From assembly GCA_014695345.1 (NCBI GenBank), contig JACJOC010000115.1:62001-126000 (forward strand): DNA of 64,000 nt, read 5' to 3'. A model generated the notes under the pieces. That model ran no database searches and was not told where the DNA came from. It saw only the letters and a list, made by a program, of their open reading frames with translations. Source of the stretch: Cyanobacteria bacterium FACHB-471 (GTDB lineage Bacteria > Cyanobacteriota > Cyanobacteriia > Elainellales > Elainellaceae). The position numbers were made by a program, and so were the translations under genes. Shown piece after piece: positions 1-8,029 of the stretch. Position 1 is the first letter of the stretch; each line of letters starts with the position of its first letter.

Positions 1-511
1 AAGGATGGGGATCACGCTGCAACAGCCAAACTGCACCTGCCAAATTGATTGGTCCTTGCTCATAGACCACTTTCACACCCGGATGCGCTTCGTCGTCTGT
101 TTTATAAACGTTGACGGCTTCCTTGACCTTGTCGTAACGATATTTTTGCTCTAGCTCCAGGATGCCGACAAACTCACCATTGGGATCATCCAGGCGAATT
201 TTGCTGCCTTCTTTGAGGGGTTCTGCGATCGCCTCCGTCACCGAGAGCGTAACCGGAATTGACCAGGGCAAACCATTAGCCAGGTACATTGTCGTGACGA
301 CGGCTTCATAGTCTGACGAATTCATAAATCCGGTCAAAGGGCTGAACCCACCGATCGCAATCATCACCAGATCAGACGTGGTGCGTTCGTCTAGCTGCAC
401 TCTAGGTAAAGCATCTGCCTCTGCTAAAAATTGCTGGCGTTGCTCTGGAGTCGCCACCCGATTAATCAGATGCCCGCCGTGCGGGGCGATGTTGTCTACG
501 TGCTGAGTCAT
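1..511 (-). CDS. sat: Sulfate adenylyltransferase (ATP sulfurylase), N-terminal part, cut by window edge
   Basis: ATP sulfurylase makes adenosine 5'-phosphosulfate from ATP and sulfate, the first step of assimilatory sulfate reduction in the cytosol. About 170 N-terminal residues are readable from an ATG at 511-509. They include the family's opening block [11 protein letters not shown], then [14 protein letters not shown] and [14 protein letters not shown], followed by [11 protein letters not shown]. These are the PUA-like N-terminal domain signatures. The ATP-binding HxGH region lies beyond the left edge. No clear Shine-Dalgarno site is visible. The next gene (mnmA) has the same orientation and lies 81 bp upstream, but nothing shows an operon. 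Identity is firm from the motif string; completeness cannot be judged. Confidence 0.93.
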   Translation of the reverse strand, partial: MTQHVDNIAPHGGHLINRVATPEQRQQFLAEADALPRVQLDERTTSDLVMIAIGGFSPLTGFMNSSDYEAVVTTMYLANGLPWSIPVTLSVTEAIAEPLKEGSKIRLDDPNGEFVGILELEQKYRYDKVKEAVNVYKTDDEAHPGVKVVYEQGPINLAGAVWLLQRDPHP

Positions 512-592
512 TGAAGTCGAGGTAAAGAGGTTAGCAGCATGTGATCAGGCTGAGCAAGCAGCACTGATCCCGGTTCAGTTCAAAACCAACCC

Positions 593-1672
593 CTATCGTA
601 CTGTGCTGTGGGGTTCGATTAACCCACCGCCAAGCAACAGATCGCCGCGATACCAGACGGCTGCCTGCCCGGGGGTAATGCTGAACTGAGGTTCGTCAAA
701 AATCACCTTGACGCGAGTAGCGCCGTTCTCCGACGATTCCAGCGGAATGATGGTGGCAGGAACGGCTGCTGATCGGTAGCGTACCTGAACTTCAGCCTGG
801 ATCGGTGTGTCTGGCGCTGCAATGGAGACCCAATTCACTTGTTGAACGGTGCATTCAGTTTGGTGAGTGCTGTCGCGATCGCCCACAATCACCTGATTGC
901 GTCCTGCATCAATACCGATGACATAAAGAGGTTGTGCTGCTGCGATCCCCAGTCCCTTGCGCTGCCCGATCGTGTAGTGATGAATACCGTCGTGCTGCCC
1001 CAGCACCCGTCCTGACTGGTCAACGATGTCTCCCTTTTGGGGTGCCAGGTACTTATCGAGAAAAGTTTGCATTGAGCCGTGAGCCTCGATCAGGCAAAGA
1101 TCCTGGCTTTCGGGCTTGTCTGCTGTATGTAGTCCAAACTCAGCGGCTAGTCTGCGGGTTTCTACCTTCGTCTGCTCTCCTAGAGGAAACTGGGAATGAG
1201 CCAGTAGATCCTGCGTCAAATCGTAGAGGAAGTAGGACTGATCTTTACTGCGATCGACAGCGCGGCGAAGCTGGTGGCGATCGCTCAGGGAATCATAGCT
1301 AATCCGAGCATAATGTCCCGTCGCGATCCGGTCGATCCCCAATTCGTCCTGGGCATAGCGCAACATTGGACCGAACTTCACTGCCTTGTTGCACTGAGAG
1401 CAGGGCAACGGCGTAATCCCAGCACCGTAACCGCTGACCAGATAATCTACGATATTGGACTGGAAAACATCCCGACTGTCCACGATGTGGTGCGGAATTT
1501 CTAACTGCTCACAAAGCTGAGCCGCATCTACCATGCCTTCAGAGCAGCACTGTCCTTTCCCTTTCATGAGCCAAAGGGTCAGCCCAATGACTTCATAGCC
1601 TTGACGATGAAGTGTTGCGGCCGCAACTGAACTGTCAACTCCACCCGATAGCCCAACTACAACTTTGTCCAT
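593..1672 (-). CDS. mnmA: tRNA-specific 2-thiouridylase MnmA
   Basis: MnmA activates U34 of Lys, Glu and Gln tRNAs with ATP and replaces the C2 oxygen by sulfur. The protein opens with [19 protein letters not shown], the PP-loop (SGGVDS). It also carries the two catalytic-type cysteines in [12 protein letters not shown] and DLCLIE, and the [11 protein letters not shown] segment of the C-terminal half. I choose the ATG at 1672 (359 aa, the usual family length). An upstream GTG at 1744 would add 24 residues ([11 protein letters not shown]...) that look unlike the family N-terminus. It stands alone, followed by sat in the same direction. Confidence 0.95.
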   Translation of the reverse strand: MDKVVVGLSGGVDSSVAAATLHRQGYEVIGLTLWLMKGKGQCCSEGMVDAAQLCEQLEIPHHIVDSRDVFQSNIVDYLVSGYGAGITPLPCSQCNKAVKFGPMLRYAQDELGIDRIATGHYARISYDSLSDRHQLRRAVDRSKDQSYFLYDLTQDLLAHSQFPLGEQTKVETRRLAAEFGLHTADKPESQDLCLIEAHGSMQTFLDKYLAPQKGDIVDQSGRVLGQHDGIHHYTIGQRKGLGIAAAQPLYVIGIDAGRNQVIVGDRDSTHQTECTVQQVNWVSIAAPDTPIQAEVQVRYRSAAVPATIIPLESSENGATRVKVIFDEPQFSITPGQAAVWYRGDLLLGGGLIEPHSTVR

Positions 1673-2138
1673 GAACTGATGAGGCGACTTTAACTTTAAA
1701 AATCCTATTTTCTGGGTTTTTGCTGGGTTAGGTCTGTTTAACACTGAGCATACTTTCCCTTACTTAGGCTAACATTTAGCGACAAAACCGTTTGGCAATG
1801 GGTTAAATGAACTCCTTGGGGCAAGGAAATGATCGTGACAAAGCTTTCCTGTAGCAAGTCTGGAAGTCCTCAAATATTTCTCAAATCCTATAAAAATCTT
1901 TAGATTTCTTCATTTTTAGAAGAATTATTTATCCTCTAAGTATCTCATTTGCAAGAATATAGGGATTGTCTACTGACATCCCTTGGTCTAGCCAGCACCA
2001 GGGAATAAACTGGATAACCTCCAAACGAGCCAATTCTCTGCACCTATCCCAGAAGTGCCTCGTCCACAACGTCACCACAACTTTAATTGAGCCCTGTAAT
2101 CGGTGGCTCAATTCTACGCCTGCTGAGAGTAGTTTTTG
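1673..2138. other. Intergenic stretch without a firm gene
   Basis: About 465 bp lie between mnmA and the receiver gene. A 74-codon minus-strand frame (1929-2153) is open here and its codons do not look random, but it overlaps the start of the receiver gene, has no recognisable family and no clear ribosome site. I therefore do not call it a gene. The AT-rich part around 1860-1930 probably holds promoters for the flanking genes; no consensus is convincing. Confidence 0.4.
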
Positions 2139-2561
2139 ATGGACTTGGAGCACTTTGCTCGTAGCGGTTTGCCTGAAACCGAGAAAAAATCCCTGGTACT
2201 CGTGATTGACAGTAATGCAGATAGCTTATGGCTGGCTAGTCAAATTCTGGGCTTATGTGGTTGTTCGTCAATATCAACTACAAAAGGGTTAGAGGCATTA
2301 GAAGTCGTTCAGCAAAAGCACCCCAATCTCATTTTGAGTGAGCTCATGCTGACCGACATCGATGGCATTGAACTGATAAAGCAGCTGCGGCAAACAGCGA
2401 TCGCCACTCCCATCATTGCGGTGACAACTCTTTGTCAATCTCCTTACGGGGAACTAGCAGTGAGGGCAGGCTGCAATGGACTGATCAAAAAACCTTACGA
2501 AGTTGAAGAGTTAGTGGCGGTCGCAGCTACTCATCTACCTCAAGTGTCTTTTCCCTTCTAA
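2139..2561 (+). CDS. Single-domain response-regulator receiver with Glu in place of the phospho-acceptor Asp
   Basis: This is a 140-residue stand-alone REC domain with no output domain. The acidic pocket is partly kept (VIDSN, D24), as are the switch Thr (IIAVTTL, T96) and the invariant Lys (IKKP, K118). The segment that normally reads L-L-D-L-M-L-P reads ILSELMLTDIDG, so the phosphorylated Asp is replaced by Glu (E68). Glu at this position can mimic phosphorylation in some receivers, so the protein may be locked or phosphorylation-independent (inference). The start may be this ATG or the TTG just before it at 2136. Its 3' end overlaps the convergent DUF2294 gene by 35 bp. A partner kinase is not visible nearby. 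Confidence 0.85.
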   Translation: MDLEHFARSGLPETEKKSLVLVIDSNADSLWLASQILGLCGCSSISTTKGLEALEVVQQKHPNLILSELMLTDIDGIELIKQLRQTAIATPIIAVTTLCQSPYGELAVRAGCNGLIKKPYEVEELVAVAATHLPQVSFPF

Positions 2562-2967
2562 TTTTAGGAATTGATGCAGGGTCGCGCACCGGCGGAGGGC
2601 TGCTGAGAACAGCGAGTAGCCCAGAAAATCCACTTTCTAAAGCCGTATCGCTGAGCAAGGCAATCACAGAAATTCCAGCGATCTCCTCAATCATGGTCTT
2701 GATTTGAGGCTTGATGGCCATGTCTATCTGCCAACGCAGCTTAACGGCAAGTTCTTTTTGCTCTGTGGCTAGCAAAAGTTGCTCGGCGTGGGTCGTAGAC
2801 TTTTCCAGAATGATTGCCAGTTTTTCATCAAAAAATTGACAGGTAACTTTTTCTAGTCGATGTCCCAATTTTTCTCGATAGAGGGCCTGGATACGCTGTG
2901 CCAAGGCACGTTCTATCTGCCCCCGTGTGGGACTACTGGATGTCATCATGAGCGAGCTATCCTCCAT
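2527..2967 (-). CDS. DUF2294-family protein
   Basis: A protein of 146 aa. After a Ser/Thr-rich N-terminus it shows the DUF2294 pattern: TRGQIERALAQRIQALYREK at the start, a central FDEKLAIILEKSTTHAEQLL block and the C-terminal IEEIAGISVIALLSDTALES block. The biochemical role of the family is not established. In cyanobacteria such genes often occur near signalling or bicarbonate genes, but here the only neighbour is a convergent receiver protein that overlaps its 3' end by 35 bp, so mutual antisense interference is possible. The first Met is used; Met7 or Met8 are alternatives. The C-terminal tail after ALESGF is longer than usual and is the part lying antisense to the receiver gene. Confidence 0.75.
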   Translation of the reverse strand: MEDSSLMMTSSSPTRGQIERALAQRIQALYREKLGHRLEKVTCQFFDEKLAIILEKSTTHAEQLLLATEQKELAVKLRWQIDMAIKPQIKTMIEEIAGISVIALLSDTALESGFSGLLAVLSSPPPVRDPASIPKIRREKTLEVDE

Positions 2968-3321
2968 CAGAGCCTTTGAGGTGTCTAAAATGCCACCAAA
3001 AGACGGTGACTTAAAGCAAAAACAGCACCAGAGGTGTCAGAGTTGTCCAAACGGCTCTTGCTGAATACCTGGTAAAGAAAAGTAGGTGAGACTACGAGTG
3101 CTATGTAATGGTTACGTCAGATTAGCGGTTGTACGAGCCTTAAGTCGTCTATCAGCAGATACAGCCGTTGTGGAATTAACCTAAAAACCTCTAATGAACG
3201 CTTTACGGGTCGCTGTCGTGTTAAACTTGCTGCAAATTTTGCTACCACAAGTTAGATCGTTTGGTAAGTCCGAATTCCAAAAACACGACTCAATAGCCTT
3301 ATGAAAAGGGGCGATCGCATC
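2968..3321. other. Intergenic region upstream of the SPOR-like gene
   Basis: About 350 bp contain divergent promoters for the DUF2294 gene and the SPOR-like gene. I see no RNA gene, repeat family or convincing terminator. A 64-codon minus-strand frame at 3181-3375 overlaps the signal-peptide region of the next gene and is taken as chance. Confidence 0.4.
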
Positions 3322-4233
3322 ATGAGCAACCTCCACCACAAATCGCCTACATCTTGTCATCTTTTTAGGTTGCAACAGTCGGGGCTACTCAGCTTCATCT
3401 CAATTTCCGTGCTACTAGGAAGCGGTTGGATGATTGCTCCGGCTTGGGCAGAGCCGTTACCCAGAAACGTGTTGATGGCACAGCAGATTGTGGATGGTCT
3501 GCCACCGCCGCCGTCTGTGACTTTTGGGGAAGAAATTCCGGTCGCACCGACTCCACCCCAGCAGTATCCACAACAGTACAATGATCCGGCTCCGGACTCT
3601 GCTGATCTAGAGCAATCTGGCTCGACTGATGCTTCAGAACGCTTTCTGGTTTACGTCAATGGAGACAGCCCGCTTCTGCTAAACCAGGTGAGACGGGTGG
3701 AATCAGGCGCATTCTTCCAAAACTACGATGGACGGCAGGTAATCCAGGCAGGCGTGTTTAACCAAACCGATAGCGCAGAACGGCGGGTTGCAGAGCTTGC
3801 TGCTCAAGGCATTGGGGCTGAGGTGGTCCGGGTTCCAGGTGTGGTGTTAGCCAATTCAAACACCCAGACAGTCGCCTCAAGGGGATCTAGCCTGCCCTCC
3901 CCTGAACTGCTGCCAGCAGCAACGTTTAACCCAGAGGCTTCTGGACAGCAGTCTAACTTTAGCGACACTGAAGTTGCTCAAGCCAATACGCCGATTCCGG
4001 ATGACTCCTACTATGTTGCCATTCCGGGAGATGCGGACAACATATCCGCTATTTATGCCCAAGTGGTGCGGCTGGGTGGAAATTTAAGGCTGGCTCAAGT
4101 TGCAGAAAGTAGGCGAGAGCCTTTTGGACCTCACGTCTTGGTCGGTCCCTTTGCCAACCGCAGTGCAGCCACTCGTTGGAATCGCTACTTTAGAGACTTT
4201 GGTATGGATGCCAGAGTTTACTATAGGCGTTAG
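3322..4233 (+). CDS. Secreted protein with two SPOR-like repeats
   Basis: An exported protein of about 303 aa. From the ATG at 3322 the N-terminus is basic, followed by the hydrophobic segment LLSFISISVLLGSGWMIAPA and a signal-peptidase-like site AWA-EP. A Pro/Gln-rich linker follows (PPPPSVTFGEE, PPQQYPQQY). Two similar units come next: FLVYVNGDSPLLLNQVRRVE...QAGVFNQTDSAERRVAELAAQG and YYVAIPGDADNISAIYAQVV...VGPFANRSAATRWNRYFRDFG. Both end in the pattern (Q/V)xGxFxxxxxAxxxxxxL of SPOR (sporulation-related) peptidoglycan-binding repeats. A periplasmic, cell-wall-associated role is inferred. An ATG seven codons upstream (3301) is an alternative start. Confidence 0.75.
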   Translation: MSNLHHKSPTSCHLFRLQQSGLLSFISISVLLGSGWMIAPAWAEPLPRNVLMAQQIVDGLPPPPSVTFGEEIPVAPTPPQQYPQQYNDPAPDSADLEQSGSTDASERFLVYVNGDSPLLLNQVRRVESGAFFQNYDGRQVIQAGVFNQTDSAERRVAELAAQGIGAEVVRVPGVVLANSNTQTVASRGSSLPSPELLPAATFNPEASGQQSNFSDTEVAQANTPIPDDSYYVAIPGDADNISAIYAQVVRLGGNLRLAQVAESRREPFGPHVLVGPFANRSAATRWNRYFRDFGMDARVYYRR

Positions 4234-4253
4234 GAAGTTTTGAGTTGTGAATT

Positions 4254-5813
4254 GTGCTGAACGTCCTACGGCTAGAGCAAATCCAGCACTTTGCGGTCAC
4301 CGCCAACCAAATGGCAGAAATCGAGGCGCGGGTATTTGCGGCAGGGATGCCCGTGGCAGCGCTGATGGAAAAGGTGGGTGGGCTCCTTGCCCAGCGGATT
4401 CAGGCGCTCTATCCGCGATCGCAAGCTTCCCACATTGGCATTCTGGTTGGACCAGGACACAATGGCGGTGATGCGCTGGTCATTGCCCGTGAGCTTCACT
4501 TTCGGGGCTACAAAGTCACGCTCTACCAACCGCTAACCAAGCTCAAGGAATTGACTGATCACCATGCCCAATATGCTGCCAGTTTAGGCATTCCCTGCTC
4601 TGATCAGTTCACCGCTTTAGAAACCTGTGATTTGTTGATCGATGGGCTATTTGGGTATGGGCTGACCCGAACGTTAGAAGGGGCGATCGCCGATGCCATC
4701 AACCATATCAATCAGTGGACTCAGCCCGTTCTCAGCATTGACCTGCCTTCTGGCATCCATACCGATACCGGGGAGGCTTTAGGCACTGCGGTTCGTGCCG
4801 ATCGCACCTTTTGCTTGGGTTTGTGGAAACTTGCATTTCTGCAAGATCAGGCATTGAAACATATAGGAACGGCTGAGTTAATCGACATTGACCTGCCGCT
4901 TGCCGATATTCAGGCGATACTGGGCACCCCTGAGCTATATCGAATTACGGCAAGAACGGCGATCGCGCCCCTCTCGATTGCGCGATCGCCCACCACCCAC
5001 AAGTACAAGCAGGGGCATTTGTTGCTGATCTGCGGTTCCCGTCAGTATATGGGTGCTGCCGTTCTAACTTCTCTGGCAGCAAGAGCCAGTGGCGTCGGGA
5101 TGCTCTCCATTGCCGTGCCCGAATCGCTCAAATCTATTTTGATTTCCCAACTCCCCGATGCCTTGACGCTGGGCTGTGTCGAAGACGAATCGGGTGCGAT
5201 CGCCCAACTGCCCGACGAAACCGACCTGAGCAAATATAGTGTGATCGCCTGTGGTCCGGGTCTGACCCAAAATGCTGACTCCGTTGTAGAGCAAGTTCTC
5301 GCTAGCGATCGCCCACTCGTTTTAGACGCAGATGGATTAAACATTCTGGCAAACCAAGCCCGGATGCCCCAAATTGCTCAGCGGCATGCACCTACAATTC
5401 TCACGCCTCACCCCGGCGAATTTAAGCGGCTTTTTCCCAATCTGGGTGAGCAACTGGGCGATCGCATTACGGCCGTTCGTTCAGCCGCCCAGCAAAGCAA
5501 GGCAGTTGTGCTGCTCAAAGGCGCACGAGTCGCGATCGCCAATTCTCAAGGCATCGTCTGGGTAAACCCTGAAAGCACTCCGGCCCTGGCCCGTGGCGGC
5601 AGTGGCGATGTTTTGACTGGCTTGCTGGGTGGTCTACTAGCACAGGCGATCGCTCATTCCACCTCAGCAGAAGCGATCGTTCAAACTGCGACTTGGTGGC
5701 ACGCTCAAGCAGGCATTCAAGCTGCCCAAGAACGAACTGAATTCGGCGTTGACGCGCATACGTTAACGCAGTTTTTGATCCCGACTTTGCGATCGCACTT
5801 AGAGAGGCTCTAG
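4254..5813 (+). CDS. nnr: Bifunctional NAD(P)HX epimerase / ADP-dependent NAD(P)HX dehydratase
   Basis: Repairs hydrated NADH/NADPH: the N-terminal YjeF_N domain (about residues 1-220) interconverts R and S hydrates, and the C-terminal ribokinase-like domain (about 230-510) dehydrates the S form using ADP. Visible signatures are VGPGHNGGDALVIARELHFRG and SIDLPSGIHTDTGE in the first half. The second half has HKYKQGHLLLICGS, TPHPGEFKRLF, the NPEST and GGSGDVLTGLLGG region. Length 519 aa is normal for the fused form. The start is GTG at 4254, 20 bp after the previous stop. No anomalies seen. Confidence 0.95.
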   Translation: MLNVLRLEQIQHFAVTANQMAEIEARVFAAGMPVAALMEKVGGLLAQRIQALYPRSQASHIGILVGPGHNGGDALVIARELHFRGYKVTLYQPLTKLKELTDHHAQYAASLGIPCSDQFTALETCDLLIDGLFGYGLTRTLEGAIADAINHINQWTQPVLSIDLPSGIHTDTGEALGTAVRADRTFCLGLWKLAFLQDQALKHIGTAELIDIDLPLADIQAILGTPELYRITARTAIAPLSIARSPTTHKYKQGHLLLICGSRQYMGAAVLTSLAARASGVGMLSIAVPESLKSILISQLPDALTLGCVEDESGAIAQLPDETDLSKYSVIACGPGLTQNADSVVEQVLASDRPLVLDADGLNILANQARMPQIAQRHAPTILTPHPGEFKRLFPNLGEQLGDRITAVRSAAQQSKAVVLLKGARVAIANSQGIVWVNPESTPALARGGSGDVLTGLLGGLLAQAIAHSTSAEAIVQTATWWHAQAGIQAAQERTEFGVDAHTLTQFLIPTLRSHLERL

Positions 5814-5984
5814 AGTCTGCTTGGTCAACATTTGCTTGGTCAACGTTGAGTTTTCGTGCCCCGCTCGCACAAAAATTAACTATTTCAATCTGCTTTAGGG
5901 CATACTTCAAAAATCAGGATGCAAAAATTCAATCAGAATGCGATAAAGCGATAAGCTAATGGGTATTTTATTTTTCACCTCTAC

Positions 5985-6728
5985 ATGGAACAAAGCTTTC
6001 AACTAACGTTTGCAAACGGTCGAACGGCACAAGCAATTCACCTCCAACGAGATGCTGATTTACCAGATGCGCTCAACCAACTCGGCTTGCAAGGTCCAGG
6101 TCCCGTTTTGGTGGTAGTCGGCGGTGCGAGTAAGTTGAGTGATGCAGACCGCAGGCGAGTGCAGGCATTGTTTGTGAAAGTGTTGGCTCCTCTAGCAAAG
6201 GACATGAAAACCTTTGTGGTTGATGGTGGCACCGACGCAGGCATTATGAAACTGATGGGAGAAGCCCGCACCCAAATTAACGCCTCGTTTCCCTTGATTG
6301 GTGTTGCCCCGATTGGGTTGGCGACGTTGCCTAACGCTTCGAATGCATCCGATGAGGCCTCTCTGCTAGAGCCAAATCATACGCATTTTGCTTTAGTTCC
6401 GGGCTCTAGTTGGGGAGATGAATCTCCCTGGATTGCCAAAATTGCCTCAACCTTAGCTGACTCTCAACCTTCAATAGTCATCTTGATCAATGGGGGAGAG
6501 GTGACCTGGAAAGACGCGTCTCAAAATATTCAAGAAGGGCGACCTGTAGTTGTGATTGCGGGTAGTGGACGTACAGCAGACGTACTGGCTGCCGTTTTAC
6601 GGGGTAAAGCAACCGATCAACGAGCCGAAGACCTGATATCATCTGGGCTAGTGCAAGCCATAGACTTGACAACGGACTTTAGGACATTATTCAAAAAGAT
6701 TAAACAAGCCTTTCTTGCTAAGGAGTAA
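5985..6728 (+). CDS. LSDAT-type SLOG-domain protein (prokaryotic TRPM-like Rossmann sensor)
   Basis: A 247-aa Rossmannoid protein. VLVVVGGASKLSDADRRRVQ carries the GGAxxLSDA signature that names the LSDAT branch of the SLOG superfamily. It is followed by TFVVDGGTDAGIMKLMGEA (glycine-rich ligand loop), HFALVPGSSWGDESPWI, IVILINGGEVTWKD and RPVVVIAGSGRTADVLA. Comparative work on nucleotide-centred conflict systems predicts that SLOG proteins bind or process nucleotide-derived ligands. The next gene, only 3 bp downstream, is a SLATT membrane protein, the classic partner. I infer that this subunit is the ligand-sensing or ligand-producing half of a two-gene defence or stress cassette. Ligand and activity are unknown. 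Confidence 0.85.
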   Translation: MEQSFQLTFANGRTAQAIHLQRDADLPDALNQLGLQGPGPVLVVVGGASKLSDADRRRVQALFVKVLAPLAKDMKTFVVDGGTDAGIMKLMGEARTQINASFPLIGVAPIGLATLPNASNASDEASLLEPNHTHFALVPGSSWGDESPWIAKIASTLADSQPSIVILINGGEVTWKDASQNIQEGRPVVVIAGSGRTADVLAAVLRGKATDQRAEDLISSGLVQAIDLTTDFRTLFKKIKQAFLAKE

Positions 6729-6731
6729 ATT

Positions 6732-7334
6732 GTGGCTAAGAAAGATCCTTATCGAGAATTTTTACAAAAAGACTTTGGTGAATTGTTTGAAAATCTGGAG
6801 CTAAAGGATCGTCAAAAACACTATTTGCGATCGCGCTGGCTTGACCAAATTCTTTGGATGGAAGGACGCGCCGGACGAGCGCGTGACCTTTATTACAGGC
6901 TTCGTTTGACGACCATTATTGGTGGTGTAATCATTCCAGCGTTAGTCAGTTTAAGCAGCGTCAGTGCGGGCATCCTTAACCCCGGCAATCCAGAAACGAA
7001 TCAAACCAACTCAGCTCTCTATATTCGAGATGCGATTAGCTGGTCTGCTTTTGTGCTGAGTCAAGTCGTGGCGATCAGCGCTGCAACTGAACAATTTTTT
7101 AACTATGGCGATCGGTGGCGCAACTACAGACGCAGCGTAGAATCCCTCAAAACCCAGGGCTGGCAATTTTTTGAATTGAGTGGACCCTACCTGCCCTACA
7201 AAACTCACGAAGAGGCTTTTAACGTCTTTGCTAGCCAGGTCGAGCAAATTATTCAGCAAGATGTAGAAATTTATGCCACACAAATTACTCAACCTAAAGG
7301 GGTAAAAGACGAAGAAGACGAAGCAGCATCGTAA
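6732..7334 (+). CDS. SLATT-domain (DUF4231) two-TM membrane effector
   Basis: A 200-aa protein. The segment YLRSRWLDQILWMEGRAGRA matches the conserved pre-membrane helix of DUF4231/SLATT proteins. Two hydrophobic helices follow (about residues 57-80, TTIIGGVIIPALVSLSSV, and 100-122, AISWSAFVLSQVVAIS), then a cytosolic FFNYGDRWRNYRRSVESLK helix and an acidic tail. SLATT domains are predicted to permeabilise membranes when triggered by an upstream nucleotide sensor. The GTG start is 3 bp after the SLOG stop, and the ribosome site AAGGAG overlaps that stop, so the pair should be translationally coupled. The downstream hairpin at 7446 could end the transcript. Confidence 0.87.
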   Translation: MAKKDPYREFLQKDFGELFENLELKDRQKHYLRSRWLDQILWMEGRAGRARDLYYRLRLTTIIGGVIIPALVSLSSVSAGILNPGNPETNQTNSALYIRDAISWSAFVLSQVVAISAATEQFFNYGDRWRNYRRSVESLKTQGWQFFELSGPYLPYKTHEEAFNVFASQVEQIIQQDVEIYATQITQPKGVKDEEDEAAS

Positions 7335-7445
7335 GTTAACCCAACAGCAGATACTAACGTTTGCAATCATCAGGTGTGGACTAATTAGACAGCCTAAATT
7401 AGCTGAGCGATCGCCATCAAAACTTCAGTTTTGCATTAGTAAAGA

Positions 7446-7475
7446 AAAACCCCGAAGAGTTAACTTCGGGGTTTT
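7446..7475 (-). terminator. Rho-independent terminator hairpin, repeat copy 1
   Basis: A 12-bp stem (AAAACCCCGAAG / CTTCGGGGTTTT) surrounds a 6-nt loop. Read on the minus strand it is followed by a T-rich tail. On the plus strand it is followed only by TTTTAATC, so it could also stop the SLOG-SLATT transcript, though less strongly. Confidence 0.8.
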
Positions 7476-7541
7476 AATCAGGGTGCATCTACCATTCCTC
7501 TATACCAATTGAAGAGGGTAAATCCGGAGACTCCTTAAGAT

Positions 7542-7637
7542 TTATCTAGTCTTTGTAAAATTATCCAGGAAGCATCGTATTTCTCGATCTGTACTCAGCA
7601 TTCCTACTTCCTGAAGCATATCAAAGTAAGTTTTCAT
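7542..7637 (-). CDS. Candidate 31-codon micro-ORF in repeat copy 1
   Basis: From an ATG just after the terminator of the next repeat unit, the minus strand encodes 31 residues starting MKTYFDMLQEV and ending DREIRCFLDNFTKTR. The pattern (L)STDREIRCFLDN vaguely recalls the N-terminal helix of TrpR/YerC-like regulators, which would continue with a DNA-binding part absent here. No ribosome site is evident. The second repeat keeps the last 25 codons but has ACG instead of this ATG. It may be a real micropeptide, a remnant of a larger gene, or chance coding inside an sRNA unit. Confidence 0.3.
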   Translation of the reverse strand: MKTYFDMLQEVGMLSTDREIRCFLDNFTKTR

Positions 7638-7649
7638 TATCAAAAAAGA

Positions 7650-7679
7650 AAAACCCCGAAGAGTTAACTTCGGGGTTTT
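7650..7679 (-). terminator. Rho-independent terminator hairpin, repeat copy 2
   Basis: Identical stem and loop to the hairpin 204 bp to its left. On the minus strand it is followed by T5-C-T6, a strong termination tail. It sits immediately upstream (minus sense) of the 31-codon ORF in copy 1. Confidence 0.85.
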
Positions 7680-7745
7680 AATCAGGGTGCATCTACCATT
7701 CCTCTATACCAATTGAAGAGGGTAAATCCGGAGACTCCTTGAGAT

Positions 7746-7823
7746 TTATCTAGTCTTTGTAAAATTATCCAGGAAGCATCGTATTTCTCGATCTGTACTC
7801 AGCATTCCTACTTCCTGAAGCAT
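7746..7823 (-). CDS. Candidate 25-codon micro-ORF in repeat copy 2
   Basis: The same frame as in copy 1, starting at the internal Met (MLQEVGMLSTDRE...). All 25 codons and the stop are identical to copy 1; the three differences between the units fall outside this stretch. That is suggestive but too few changes to prove selection. Confidence 0.25.
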   Translation of the reverse strand: MLQEVGMLSTDREIRCFLDNFTKTR

Positions 7824-7853
7824 ATCAAAGTAAGTTTCCGTTATCAAAAAAGA

Positions 7854-7883
7854 AAAACCCCGAAGAGTTAACTTCGGGGTTTT
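7854..7883 (-). terminator. Rho-independent terminator hairpin, repeat copy 3
   Basis: Third identical hairpin, again with T5-C-T6 on the minus strand. It isolates repeat copy 2 from anything transcribed leftward out of the cobM upstream region. Confidence 0.85.
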
Positions 7884-8029
7884 AATCAGGGTGCATCTAC
7901 CATTCCTCTATACCGATCGGGCGAGTCTGATCCGGAAGCATTTATGCAGTTTATGGTTCCTTAGAAGAAGTTCATGTTGGCTTTAAAGTAGAATTGCTGA
8001 ACGACCTGGATTTGAGGACTGTAGGTTTG

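Larger units (their letters stand above)
7445..7914. repeat. 204-bp direct tandem repeat, 2.3 copies
   Basis: Units at 7445-7648 and 7649-7852 differ by three substitutions by my reading (7540 versus 7744, and two near 7635/7839). A third copy runs from 7853 and loses similarity at about 7914. Each unit starts with a GC-rich hairpin that makes a strong terminator on the minus strand, and encodes a 25-31 codon minus-strand ORF. Nothing resembling transposase ends is present. The array lies between the SLATT gene and cobM. It could be a tandem small-RNA family, a tiny-gene amplification, or a replication-slippage product. Confidence 0.95.

Noticed and set aside
1929-2153. 74-codon minus-strand open frame between mnmA and the receiver gene
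   Set aside because: It overlaps the receiver start, has no recognisable family and no clear ribosome site. It is possible but not supported.
5515-5910. 131-codon minus-strand frame overlapping the NAD(P)HX repair gene
   Set aside because: Antisense shadow of a conserved gene, with low-complexity composition and no family.
7445-7914. CRISPR array
   Set aside because: The unit is 204 bp and nearly identical throughout; there are no short repeats with unique spacers and no cas genes.
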